Under the pieces are notes generated by a model that was not told the origin of the DNA, made no database searches, and worked only from the letters and a program-made list of their open reading frames with translations. A stretch of DNA of 64,000 nucleotides, from contig NZ_FRAE01000004.1 of the NCBI RefSeq assembly GCF_900142235.1, positions 1 to 64,000 on the forward strand, in the 5' to 3' direction. A program made the position numbers and the translations under genes. The stretch's first letter is position 1; every line of letters starts with the position of its first letter. The DNA is from Tepidibacter formicigenes DSM 15518 (lineage in GTDB: Bacteria; Bacillota; Clostridia; Peptostreptococcales; Peptostreptococcaceae). Positions 44,437 through 53,192 of this stretch are shown here, piece after piece.

Positions 44437-45087
44437 ATGAAGTACAAGAATTATTTTAAAGTAGGTGATAAACTAGAAATTCAGGTGTCTGATGATTATA
44501 TAGATAAAGATAAAAGTTTAATCAGTCAACTCCTTGAAATAGCATCAGAAGATGAGTATTTTATAGCAATACCTATACATGAAGGAAATTTAGTACCAAT
44601 ATCTATTGGAAGTAAAATATTGGTGTATTATAGTGTTGATAACAAGGGTATATTTTATTTTACAGCAAAATTAATGAATAGAAAAAAGAATAGAGTTCCT
44701 TATTTTATGATAAAGCAGCTAACTGAGACAAAAACTATACAAAGAAGAAATTATTTTAGACTAGATGTCAGTATTCCAGTAGAAATTTACAATAATGAAA
44801 ATGAAACTATTACAACTGGATATACAAAAGATTTAAGCGGTGGGGGACTCAAATTAATATCTGATAAAAAATTAGAAGATAATGAAAATGTATTGTGCAG
44901 GATAACAATAGAAGGAAAAGAATTAGAAATGAAAGTTCAAGTAATAAGAACAAAAATATATGAAAAAAATATTAAGCAATTTGAAATTGGCATTAAGTTT
45001 TTAGAAATAGAAGAAAAGGATAGAAATTATATAGTTGGTTATTTATTTAAACAACAAAGAATATTAAGGCAAAAAGGGTTGATTTAG
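44437..45087 (+). CDS. PilZ-domain protein, YcgR/YpfA-like flagellar brake
   Basis: 216 residues: an N-terminal YcgR-type domain (about 1-95) and a C-terminal PilZ domain (about 98-205). The c-di-GMP-binding signatures are both present: QRRNYFRLDV (RxxxR) and TKDLSGGGLKL (DxSxxG). Relatives bind the motor or stator when c-di-GMP is high and slow swimming. It sits between flhG and cheB, so it is made with the motor. GGGGGTAG lies upstream of the ATG. Confidence 0.9.
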   Translation: MKYKNYFKVGDKLEIQVSDDYIDKDKSLISQLLEIASEDEYFIAIPIHEGNLVPISIGSKILVYYSVDNKGIFYFTAKLMNRKKNRVPYFMIKQLTETKTIQRRNYFRLDVSIPVEIYNNENETITTGYTKDLSGGGLKLISDKKLEDNENVLCRITIEGKELEMKVQVIRTKIYEKNIKQFEIGIKFLEIEEKDRNYIVGYLFKQQRILRQKGLI

Positions 45088-45088
45088 A

Positions 45089-46162
45089 ATGGATAAAATA
45101 AAAGTATTAATAGTTGATGATTCAGCTTTTATAAGAAAAATAATTAGAGATATTCTGTCTGCTGATAGACAAATTCAAGTAGTAGATGTTGCGAAAAATG
45201 GAAAAGAAGCAATAGAAAAGCTAATGACAAATGAAGTGGATGTAATAACTCTAGATGTTGAAATGCCAATAATGAATGGAATATTAACTTTAGAAAAAAT
45301 AATGAATCAAAAACCAACTCCTGTAGTTATGCTAAGCAGTTTAACTAAGAGTGGAGCAGATTTGACAATACAAGCTTTAAATTTAGGTGCTGTAGATTTT
45401 ATAACTAAACCTTCAAATATTTTTAAGATAAATGATGAAGAAATAAAATCTTTGATTACAGATAAAATAAAGATTGCTTCAAGGGTTAAAGTTTCTAAAA
45501 AGCCTTATACAGTAGAGAAAAAAATAAAAAAAATAAATAAGGAAAATTTGAATAAAAAAGACATAAACATAAGATCTGACACAGTAGAATATATAATTGC
45601 AATAGGAACTTCTACAGGAGGGCCTAGAGCACTTCAAGAAGTTGTAACTAATATATCAAAAAATATTAATGCACCAATTGTAATAGTCCAACATATGCCT
45701 CCTGGCTTTACAAAATCATTAGCAGAAAGATTGAATAATATTTCTCAAATTTTTGTAAAAGAGGCTGAAGATGGAGAAATTATAAAAAATGGGGTAGCAT
45801 ATATTGCTCCTGGTGATAGACATATTAAATTTAAAAATGAAGGGAAGCGTATTAAAATAGTTTTAGATGATGGGCAAAAGGTTTCAAGTCATAAACCTTC
45901 TGTAGATGCAATGTTTTATTCTTTATGTGAGATTGATTTAAAAAAAATGATTGCTGTTGTAATGACAGGAATGGGTTCTGATGGAACAAAAGGATTAAAA
46001 AAATTGAAAGAAATGAAAAGTAATGTTATATCAATAGCAGAAGACGAATCAACATGTGTAGTTTTCGGAATGCCAAAATCAGTTATAAATTTAGGACTAG
46101 CAGATAAAGTTCTTCCAGTTAATTTTATTAGCAAAGAAATTAATAAGTTAATGGGGGTGTAG
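45089..46162 (+). CDS. cheB: Chemotaxis protein-glutamate methylesterase CheB
   Basis: Demethylates and deamidates receptors for adaptation. 357 residues. The receiver domain has D10/D11 and phospho-acceptor D56 (LDVEMP). A lysine-rich linker (about 130-165) joins it to the esterase domain. There the catalytic Ser is in IAIGTSTGGPRAL, His in VQHMPPGFT and Asp in VMTGMGSDG. All catalytic parts are intact. It precedes cheA by 3 bases. Confidence 0.96.
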   Translation: MDKIKVLIVDDSAFIRKIIRDILSADRQIQVVDVAKNGKEAIEKLMTNEVDVITLDVEMPIMNGILTLEKIMNQKPTPVVMLSSLTKSGADLTIQALNLGAVDFITKPSNIFKINDEEIKSLITDKIKIASRVKVSKKPYTVEKKIKKINKENLNKKDINIRSDTVEYIIAIGTSTGGPRALQEVVTNISKNINAPIVIVQHMPPGFTKSLAERLNNISQIFVKEAEDGEIIKNGVAYIAPGDRHIKFKNEGKRIKIVLDDGQKVSSHKPSVDAMFYSLCEIDLKKMIAVVMTGMGSDGTKGLKKLKEMKSNVISIAEDESTCVVFGMPKSVINLGLADKVLPVNFISKEINKLMGV

Positions 46163-46165
46163 TTA

Positions 46166-48505
46166 ATGCTTGATTTAGAACAATATTTAGATATGTTTTT
46201 AGATGAATCTAAAGAGCACCTAGAAAATTTAAACCAAAGTTTATTAGAACTTGAAAATGATACTTCAAATATGGAAATAGTGAATGAAATATTTAGAATT
46301 GCACATACTCTTAAAGGAATGTCATCTACTATGGGGTTCTTAAAAGTATCTAATCTTACACATAAAATGGAAAATATTTTAGATGATATTAGAGGTGGAA
46401 AATTAAAAATAGATTCTAATATAATAGATATATTATTTGAAGGATTAGACATTTTAGAAGAGTTTATAAAAAATATAGAGATTGAAGGCAAAGAATCAGA
46501 TAGATCAATAGAAGATATAATATATAGATTGGAAAATGTAGAAAATATAAAAGATGCAGAAAAAAATGAAGGATTAGAATATATAAATGATGTAATATCT
46601 AAAGCAAATGAAAGTGGACTAAATACTTATAGTTTAAAAATAGAGCTGGATTCAAATTGTATGCTAAAATCTGCAAGAGCTTTTTTAGTATTTAAATCAA
46701 TAGAAGAAGATGGAGAAATAATACAAACAAATCCTTCGGCAGAGGATATTGAAAATGAGAATTTTGATAAAGAATTTGATATAGTAGTTGTAACAAAATT
46801 AACAAAAGAAAATTTACAAGAAAAGATAAAAAACATATCAGAAATAAATGAAGTAATTGTAAATGATTTTATTCAAGATAATGAAAAGATTAATAAAAAT
46901 TTAAATAATGAAGAATTTAAATATATAAATGATGTAGTTATTAAAGCAAAAGAAGGTGGCTTAAATTCATACAGTCTTAAAATAGAGCTGGATTCAAATT
47001 GTATGCTAAAATCTGCAAGAGCTTTTTTAGTATTTAAATCAATAGAAGAAGATGGAGAAGTAATATACTCAAATCCATCTGTAGAGGATATTGAGGATGA
47101 AAATTTTGGGGAAGAATTTGATCTTATAATTGTAACAAAGCTAGACAAAGAAGTATTGAAAGAAAAAATAAAAAATATATCGGAAATAAATCATGTAATT
47201 ATAGAAGATTTTATAGAGGATGTTTCACTTACAGAAAAAAATATAGATGATAAAGTCTTTGGAAATGAACTAAGTTTACAAAAGAATAAGAGTGAAAAAG
47301 AAGTAAAAAAAATAGAAAATAATAAGAAAAATCAAAATAAACAAAGAAAAGGAAAAACAGGAAAAACTGTTAGAGTAGATATTGACAGATTAGATAATCT
47401 TATGAATTTAGTAAGTGAGCTTATAATAGTTAAGACTAGATTAGAAGATATAGATATATCTTCTAAAACACAAAATATGAATGAAGCTATAGAGTATTTA
47501 GAAAGAATTACCACAAATCTTCATGATGCAGTTACTAAAGTTAGAATGGTTCCTATTGAAAGAGTATTTAATAGATTTCCAAGAATGATTAGAGATCTTT
47601 CTAAAGAATTAAATAAAGAAATCAATTTAATAATGGAAGGTGAAGAAACAGAAGTTGATAGAACTGTTATAGATGAGATTGGAGATCCACTAATTCATCT
47701 TCTTAGAAATTCTATTGATCATGGGATAGAAACTCCAGAGGTAAGAAAATCACTAAACAAAAATGAAGTAGGAACAGTTAAACTTCTTGCTTATCCAGAT
47801 GGAAATAATGTTGTTATAGAAGTTTGTGATGATGGGGCTGGACTTAACGTAGAAAAAATAAAAAAGAAAGCTATAGAAAAAGGAGTAATGAGCAAAGAGC
47901 AAGGAGCCTTAATAGACGATAAAGAAGCTAGTTATTTAATATTTGCTCCTGGTTTTAGTACAGCAGATAAAATATCAGATATCTCCGGAAGAGGTGTAGG
48001 TCTTGATGTTGTAAAAACAAAGATAGAAGCACTAGGAGGGGAAGTAGAAATAGAAACTGAACAAAATAAAGGAACTAAATTTATAATAAGACTTCCACTA
48101 ACTCTTGCTATAATACAAGCTTTATTGGTAATGGTTGGTAGTGAAAAATATGCTATACCTTTAAATAATATTAAAGAAATAACAAATATAGAAAAAAACA
48201 AAGTTAGAAAGGTAGAAGGAAAGGATATTGTTTTATATAGAGGAAAAACACTTCCACTAATAAATTTAGCAGATGTAATTGACTTAGAAAAAGAAAGAGA
48301 AAATAACTTAGAGGAAGTAACTGTTGTAATAGTAAAAAAAGGAGATAAAGACTTAGGTATAATAGTAGATAGTCTAATAGGACAACAAGAAATAGTTATA
48401 AAATCATTAGGAAAGTATTTGAGTGGAATTAATTTTATAGCTGGGGCTACTATATTAGGTAATGGTAGTGTAGCATTAATTATAGATACAAATTCTCTAT
48501 TTTAA
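46166..48505 (+). CDS. cheA: Chemotaxis histidine kinase CheA with two P2 domains
   Basis: 779 residues, longer than the usual 650-700. Order: Hpt domain with H47 (RIAHTLKGM), first P2 domain (about 138-235), second P2 domain (about 250-350), a lysine-rich linker, and dimerisation P3 (from about 400). The ATPase domain follows with N-box HLLRNSIDHG, CDDGAGL and GRGVGLD, then the CheW-like P5 domain. P2 normally docks CheY and CheB. Both copies keep the core SLKIELDSNCMLKSARAF. The extra length comes from this internal duplication. ATG follows a GGGGGTG site. Confidence 0.95.
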   Translation: MLDLEQYLDMFLDESKEHLENLNQSLLELENDTSNMEIVNEIFRIAHTLKGMSSTMGFLKVSNLTHKMENILDDIRGGKLKIDSNIIDILFEGLDILEEFIKNIEIEGKESDRSIEDIIYRLENVENIKDAEKNEGLEYINDVISKANESGLNTYSLKIELDSNCMLKSARAFLVFKSIEEDGEIIQTNPSAEDIENENFDKEFDIVVVTKLTKENLQEKIKNISEINEVIVNDFIQDNEKINKNLNNEEFKYINDVVIKAKEGGLNSYSLKIELDSNCMLKSARAFLVFKSIEEDGEVIYSNPSVEDIEDENFGEEFDLIIVTKLDKEVLKEKIKNISEINHVIIEDFIEDVSLTEKNIDDKVFGNELSLQKNKSEKEVKKIENNKKNQNKQRKGKTGKTVRVDIDRLDNLMNLVSELIIVKTRLEDIDISSKTQNMNEAIEYLERITTNLHDAVTKVRMVPIERVFNRFPRMIRDLSKELNKEINLIMEGEETEVDRTVIDEIGDPLIHLLRNSIDHGIETPEVRKSLNKNEVGTVKLLAYPDGNNVVIEVCDDGAGLNVEKIKKKAIEKGVMSKEQGALIDDKEASYLIFAPGFSTADKISDISGRGVGLDVVKTKIEALGGEVEIETEQNKGTKFIIRLPLTLAIIQALLVMVGSEKYAIPLNNIKEITNIEKNKVRKVEGKDIVLYRGKTLPLINLADVIDLEKERENNLEEVTVVIVKKGDKDLGIIVDSLIGQQEIVIKSLGKYLSGINFIAGATILGNGSVALIIDTNSLF
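46637..47059 (+). repeat. Duplicated P2-coding segment inside cheA
   Basis: An 81-bp block (46637-46717) is repeated without a single change at 46979-47059, offset by 342 bases (114 codons, in frame). Similarity extends on both sides over the whole P2 domain at lower identity. Protein repeats cover about 46578-46878 and 46911-47220. Confidence 0.93.
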
Positions 48506-48519
48506 GGGGAGTGAAAGAA

Positions 48520-48951
48520 TTGAAAAATAATGATAATCAATACGTTATATTCAAGTTAGAAGAAGAGTTTTATGGGATAAACATAAATTATGTTCAAACT
48601 ATAGAAAAAATGATAGAAATAACTAGAGTTCCTAAAACTGAAAGTTATATAAAAGGAGTTATTAATTTAAGAGGGGAAATAGTACCAGTAATTGATTTGA
48701 GAAAAAGATTTAATCTTGATGATAAAGAATATGATAAAGATGCTAGAATAATAGTTAATAAAATTGATGATGTTTTAATAGGGTTTATAGTAGATTCTGC
48801 TTCTGAAGTAAAGGATATTAATCAAGAAGATGTTGATTACAATGTAGTTGATGATAGTTTTAATGAAGGTTTTATTAAAGGAATAGGCAAAATTGAAGAT
48901 AGAGTTATCATATTAATAGATGTGTACAAAATATTAAATATGAATAATTAA
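48520..48951 (+). CDS. cheW: Chemotaxis coupling protein CheW
   Basis: 143 residues, links CheA to receptors. The fold markers are YVIFKLEEEFYGININYVQTIEK (cited as FKLEEEFYGI), VINLRGEIVPVIDLRKRF and GIGKIEDRVIILIDV. TTG 48520 was chosen because GGGGAGTG is 6 bases upstream. The GTG at 48511 lies in the binding site itself. It follows cheA by 14 bases. Confidence 0.95.
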   Translation: MKNNDNQYVIFKLEEEFYGININYVQTIEKMIEITRVPKTESYIKGVINLRGEIVPVIDLRKRFNLDDKEYDKDARIIVNKIDDVLIGFIVDSASEVKDINQEDVDYNVVDDSFNEGFIKGIGKIEDRVIILIDVYKILNMNN

Positions 48952-48985
48952 CTATAATTTAAGGGCGGAGGGAGAAAGAAAGGTT

Positions 48986-49609
48986 ATGGGCTTTCAAATA
49001 AATGATTTAAAAGGTATATATATAGATGTTTTAAAAGAAATAGGAAATATAGGAGCTGGTAATGCGGCTACATCTCTTTCTAAAATGATTAACACAAAAG
49101 TGGATATGGAAGTTCCATCTATAGAAATACTGGATACAGAGAGAATAGTGGAAATTTTAGGAGGAGAAGAGTTAATTGTAGTAGGTGTGTATATTAGTTT
49201 TTTCAAAGACATAAATGGAACCATGTTATTAATTTTAGATAAAGAATCTAGTGATAATTTATTGAAAATTTTATTTGGGAAAAAACCAGAAAATGAATTT
49301 TATAATGATATGGAAATTTCTGCCTTGCAAGAAATAGGAAATATACTATCAAGTTCGTATATAAACTCTATATCTGCATTTTCTAATTTAAAAATAAATA
49401 TATCTGTTCCTTCTGTAAGTATAGATATGGCTGGTTCTATATTAAGTGTACCAGCTATAGAATATGGACAAATAAGTGATAAAATAATATTAATAGAAAA
49501 TAAATTGAAAGAAGGAAACAATGAGATTGTAGGAAAATTCTTTTTAATGCCAGACATAGATTCGTATAGAGTGTTATTCAAAAGTCTGGGAGTGTTAATT
49601 GATGAATAA
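48986..49609 (+). CDS. cheC: CheY-P phosphatase CheC
   Basis: 207 residues with two active-site helices, each having the E..N pair: LKEIGNIGAGNAATSL (about 12-27) and LQEIGNILSSSYINSI (about 114-129). It removes phosphate from CheY and binds CheD. Its end overlaps the start of cheD by 8 bases, so the two partners are coupled. Confidence 0.95.
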   Translation: MGFQINDLKGIYIDVLKEIGNIGAGNAATSLSKMINTKVDMEVPSIEILDTERIVEILGGEELIVVGVYISFFKDINGTMLLILDKESSDNLLKILFGKKPENEFYNDMEISALQEIGNILSSSYINSISAFSNLKINISVPSVSIDMAGSILSVPAIEYGQISDKIILIENKLKEGNNEIVGKFFLMPDIDSYRVLFKSLGVLIDE

Positions 49610-50090
49610 TAATGTTATAAAAGTAGGAATGGCAGAATATAAAACGGGAAAAGAAAATGATGTTTTAATAACATTAGGTTTAGGGTCGTGTGTTGGCATT
49701 GTTTTATACGATAAGTTTAGAAAAATTGGAGGAATGGCACATATAATGTTACCTTCAAGTAAAGAAATAAAAAACAATTCAAATAAGGCAAAATTTGCAG
49801 ATACAGCTCTTGAAGAGCTTTTGAAAGAATTGATAAAAATGGGAGCATCAAAAAGTAGTTTAATAGCTAAAATTGCTGGAGGAGCTCAAATGTTTAATAT
49901 TTCTATAAAGAGTAATACTCTTAATATAGGAAAAAGAAATGTAATTGCTGTAAAAGAAAAGCTTTCTGAGTATAGAATAGCAATTAAAGGAGAAGATGTT
50001 TTGGGTAATCATGGAAGGACTATAGAGTTTAATTGTAATAATGGAGAATTATCAATTAAGACTATAGGTAAAGGTAAGAAAATAATATAG
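49602..50090 (+). CDS. cheD: Chemoreceptor glutamine deamidase CheD
   Basis: 162 residues. The catalytic Cys is in LGLGSCVGIVLYD and the His in GGMAHIMLP, as in the family. It also carries AKIAGGAQMF and LGNHGRTIEF. ATG 49602 is chosen because GGGAGTG is 7 bases upstream. The reading frame extends three bases further to a TTG. It deamidates receptors and is regulated by CheC. Confidence 0.96.
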   Translation: MNNNVIKVGMAEYKTGKENDVLITLGLGSCVGIVLYDKFRKIGGMAHIMLPSSKEIKNNSNKAKFADTALEELLKELIKMGASKSSLIAKIAGGAQMFNISIKSNTLNIGKRNVIAVKEKLSEYRIAIKGEDVLGNHGRTIEFNCNNGELSIKTIGKGKKII

Positions 50091-50106
50091 ATTAAGGTGT
50101 TAAAAT

Positions 50107-50424
50107 ATGAAGAAAAATATATTATATACACTTATAATAAATTATTTAGTATTTTTTATATACACATTAAGTGTAATAATAAAAAAAATAAGCTTTTCTG
50201 AGTTTATTAATAGATCTATCTTTTTATTGATAGCATTAAATATAGCTTTGTTTATATTTTTTAATATAATTTTGAAAAATATAAACAAAGTGAAAAATAG
50301 TATAGATATAGCTATACCTCCTATAGAGTCTGATATAAAAGACATATTAAATGATCCTAGTGGACAAGTAGAAGAAAATAATGATGAATTTGAAGAATTA
50401 AATTGGAGGCATTTAGATGAATGA
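50107..50424 (+). CDS. Unknown two-TM protein between cheD and sigD
   Basis: 105 residues. Two membrane helices (about 7-26 and 38-57) leave a basic loop between them, and an acidic cytoplasmic or external tail of about 45 residues ends in EELNWRHLDE. AAGGTG lies upstream of ATG. It overlaps sigD by 8 bases, so it is translated with the motility genes. I recognise no family. Its placement suggests a motility- or sigma-related membrane function, which is inference only. Confidence 0.7.
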   Translation: MKKNILYTLIINYLVFFIYTLSVIIKKISFSEFINRSIFLLIALNIALFIFFNIILKNINKVKNSIDIAIPPIESDIKDILNDPSGQVEENNDEFEELNWRHLDE

Positions 50425-51160
50425 ATCAGATATATGGGTTAAATATAAAAGTCTAAAAGATAAAAATTTGAAAAGTGAGTTAAAGAAAGAAATTATTTTA
50501 AAATATATAAAATTAGTTAAAATAATTTCAGGAAGACTTTATAATTATTATGGGTCAAATATAGAATATGATGATTTAGTTAGCTATGGAATAATAGGGC
50601 TTATAGATGCAATAGAAAAATATGATTACAGCAAAAATATAAAATTTGAAACTTATGCGTCAGTTAGAATAAGAGGTGCTATAATTGATGAAATAAGAAA
50701 TTTAGATTGGATACCTAGGTCTATACGTCAAAAATCCAAATTGATAAAAGATGTTTATTCAAAATTAGAAAATAAATTAGGAAGAGAGCCTACAACAAGT
50801 GAAATAGCAAGTGAACTGAATAAAAGTGAAAGTGAAGTTTTAAAGCTTTTAGAGGAAACAAATATATATAATGTAGTTTCTTTAGAAGAGGAATTAAATG
50901 ATAATTTTAAAATTCAAATAGAAGATACTTCTTCTGATATAAACCCAGAAGAATCTTTAATAAAAAAAGATATTATAGAAAGCTTAAAGAAATCTTTAGA
51001 TGCACTAAATGAAAGAGAACGACTTATAGTTAGTTTGTATTATTATGAAGGTTTTACCTATAAAGAAATTGGAAAAATCCTTAATATATCTGAGTCAAGA
51101 ATATCTCAAATTCACAGCAAATCTATATTGAAAATAAAAGCAAGGCTAGAAAATTTTTAA
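50417..51160 (+). CDS. sigD: RNA polymerase sigma factor SigD/FliA (sigma-28)
   Basis: 247 residues. Region 2 has NYYGSNIEYDDLVSYGIIGL-type core (cited as IEYDDLVSYGIIGLIDAIEK) and KFETYASVRIRGAIIDEIR. Region 3 has WIPRSIRQKSKLI, and region 4 has LNERERLIVSLYYYEGFTYKEIG with the helix-turn-helix at ISESRISQIHSKS. It directs late flagellar and chemotaxis genes. Start ATG overlaps the preceding gene. Confidence 0.96.
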   Translation: MNESDIWVKYKSLKDKNLKSELKKEIILKYIKLVKIISGRLYNYYGSNIEYDDLVSYGIIGLIDAIEKYDYSKNIKFETYASVRIRGAIIDEIRNLDWIPRSIRQKSKLIKDVYSKLENKLGREPTTSEIASELNKSESEVLKLLEETNIYNVVSLEEELNDNFKIQIEDTSSDINPEESLIKKDIIESLKKSLDALNERERLIVSLYYYEGFTYKEIGKILNISESRISQIHSKSILKIKARLENF

Positions 51161-51182
51161 GTAGGTATTGGGGGTGGGATTA

Positions 51183-52580
51183 ATGGCAAAAGACATTTAT
51201 CAAAAATTTGATGATGGAGAGATAATACTTAATATAACAAATGATTTCATGAAAGCTTACTTAAAAATAAAAACTAGTAAAGAAGAGGTAAATTTGAGCA
51301 AACAATATATATTAGAATTTTTAAAAAAAAATAATATTGTATATGGGATAAATGAAAGATATATAGATGATATTATTAAAGGGAATAATCTAAATAAACC
51401 AGTTGAGATAGCACAAGGATTAAAGCCTGTGTCTGGTGAAAATGCATTTATTAAATATTATTTTAATAATAACAAAGAAAAGAAAGCTAAAATTGATGAA
51501 AATGGGAAAATAGATTTTAAAGAACTTAATTTTGTAGAAAGTATAGAAAAAGGACAGGTTTTGGCTGAAAAAATTCCACCAAAGGAAGGCATAGACGGAA
51601 TAAATTTGAAAGGTGAGAAAATAAGAGCTAATAAAGGTAAAGATATAAACTTTAAGTTAGGTAAAAATGTAGAAATAAGTGAAGATGGATTAAAGGTTAT
51701 AAGTAAATGTAAGGGAAGAGTTGAATTTAAAGATGGAAGAATAAGTATTAATACACTTTTAGATATAAAAGGAAATGTAGATTCTTCTACTGGAAATATT
51801 AGGTTTAGTGGAGATGTTTTAGTTTATGGAGATATTAAATCTGGATTTTTTGTAGAATCACAAGGGGACATAGAGGTTAATGGGGTAATAGAAAGTGCTA
51901 CAGTAAAAACAGAGGGAGATTTGATTGTAAAAAGTGGGATACAAGGCAGTGATAAAGAAGTTATATTTTGTAAGGGAAATTTGATTTGTAAGTATATAGA
52001 AAATGCTAAAGTAATTTGTGAAGGAGATATAGTTACAGATTTTATAGTTCATAGTAATATAATGTGCGTAGGCAGTATAACAGTAAATGGAAAAAAAGGT
52101 TTAATAGCAGGAGGAGAATTAAATGTTGGACAAAATATAACTGCAAATATAATAGGATCTCCAATGGGGACAAGAACATATTTAGAAATTGGTGTTGATC
52201 CTAAACTTAAAATTAAGATAAAATATTTTTTGGATGAAAAAAAAGATATTGAAAAAAAACTAAAAATTTTAACAGTTACTATAAATTCTTATAAAAACCT
52301 ATTGAAAAAAAGAGCATTAAGCAGAGAAACAAGAGATATGTTTTTAAAAAAATTAGAATCATACAATGAATTTTCTGAAAGATTAGAATTTTTGAATGCT
52401 AATATACAAAAAATTAGTAGTGAAATTGAAGATTCAAAAGGAGGAATTTTAACTGTTAAGAAAAAAATATATCCTGGAGTTAAGATAAATATAGGAAAAT
52501 TAACAAAGTATATAAGAGAAGAAATAAGTAGAGTTAAGTTTTATATTGAAGATAAAGATATTGTTACGAGAAAGTTGTAA
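51183..52580 (+). CDS. FapA-family (DUF342) polymer-like beta-helix protein
   Basis: 465 residues from ATG 51183, chosen for the GGGGGTGGG run about 5 bases upstream. The N-terminal part (about 80-165) has the FapA entry motif VEKGQVLAEKIPPKEGIDG. The centre (about 180-340) is a right-handed beta-helix with short repeats such as GDVLVYGDIKSGFFVESQGDI. The C-terminal part (about 345-440) is a coiled coil. DUF342 proteins are linked with envelope and motility loci, and Vibrio FapA acts in glucose-dependent flagellar polarity. The exact role here is not known. Confidence 0.8.
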   Translation: MAKDIYQKFDDGEIILNITNDFMKAYLKIKTSKEEVNLSKQYILEFLKKNNIVYGINERYIDDIIKGNNLNKPVEIAQGLKPVSGENAFIKYYFNNNKEKKAKIDENGKIDFKELNFVESIEKGQVLAEKIPPKEGIDGINLKGEKIRANKGKDINFKLGKNVEISEDGLKVISKCKGRVEFKDGRISINTLLDIKGNVDSSTGNIRFSGDVLVYGDIKSGFFVESQGDIEVNGVIESATVKTEGDLIVKSGIQGSDKEVIFCKGNLICKYIENAKVICEGDIVTDFIVHSNIMCVGSITVNGKKGLIAGGELNVGQNITANIIGSPMGTRTYLEIGVDPKLKIKIKYFLDEKKDIEKKLKILTVTINSYKNLLKKRALSRETRDMFLKKLESYNEFSERLEFLNANIQKISSEIEDSKGGILTVKKKIYPGVKINIGKLTKYIREEISRVKFYIEDKDIVTRKL

Positions 52581-52594
52581 TGTAGGAGGAAAGT

Positions 52595-52954
52595 ATGAAT
52601 ATAAATTACGTAATCATTTTAATCGGATTTATTACGTGTATTATAAGTTTATCTTTCTTAGTTAAATTTTCTTCTAGATTTGAACATGTAATTAAGATAG
52701 CAAATGAATCTAAAAGCAATTTTACTGATGATTTAGTAATAAATAAATTAAATGAATTAGATAAAAATATTAAAATTATAAATAATAATATAAAAAATGA
52801 AACAAGTGTTATAAATTCTAAAAATTTAAAAGTTACCTATTCAAATGAAATTGAAAGACTGAGTTTATTAGGATATTCAAAAGAAGAAATTGCTAAAATG
52901 ACAAATAAAAGTATACGTGAAGTTGATTTAATTTTAAAATTGAAAAGAGAATAA
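52595..52954 (+). CDS. SwrB/YlxL-like membrane-anchored protein (DUF6115 type)
   Basis: 119 residues with one N-terminal membrane helix (about 4-24), a coiled cytoplasmic middle and a C-terminal HTH-like segment LLGYSKEEIAKMTNKSIREV. Its architecture and position between the sigD region and rpsB are those of B. subtilis SwrB, which promotes flagellar type III export activation. Sequence identity cannot be measured here, so the relation is by layout and the C-terminal motif. Last gene of the motility operon. No terminator is seen before the rpsB promoter. Confidence 0.68.
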   Translation: MNINYVIILIGFITCIISLSFLVKFSSRFEHVIKIANESKSNFTDDLVINKLNELDKNIKIINNNIKNETSVINSKNLKVTYSNEIERLSLLGYSKEEIAKMTNKSIREVDLILKLKRE

Positions 52955-53055
52955 TAATTAAGATAATTTATGTATATTAAAGGTGAAAATGGACACAATT
53001 TTAATGAAATTGTAAATATAATGAAAATATTAGTAAATTAAAATGGAAAAAAATA

Positions 53056-53084
53056 TTGTAAATTTAAATTCCTTGTGATATACT
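53056..53084 (+). promoter_or_regulatory. Promoter of the rpsB block
   Basis: TTGTAA (53056-53061), 17 bases, TATACT (53079-53084) with an extended -10 TG at 53076-53077. The start would be near 53091. Confidence 0.7.
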
Positions 53085-53090
53085 ATCAGA

Positions 53091-53192
53091 GGCGAAAATA
53101 ATACGCACGATTTGGAATTCTTAAAATGGTGCCAAAGGGTCTTTTAAGAAGATGCCCAAATCGGAGGGAAAACCATAGGAGGTGCATTTTAA
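53091..53192 (+). promoter_or_regulatory. Structured leader RNA of rpsB (probable S2 autoregulatory element)
   Basis: Two nested perfect helices are visible: CGATTTGG (53108-53115) with 53156-53163, and TTCTTAAAA (53118-53126) with 53142-53150. They enclose a 15-base loop TGGTGCCAAAGGGTC. The fold ends before the AGGAGGTG site at 53177. Ribosomal-protein leaders commonly allow feedback by the encoded protein. S2 as ligand is inferred from the gene downstream. Confidence 0.6.

Noticed and set aside
45916-46491. Minus-strand frame of 191 codons
   Set aside because: Antisense to the cheB/cheA junction, both of which are unmistakable.
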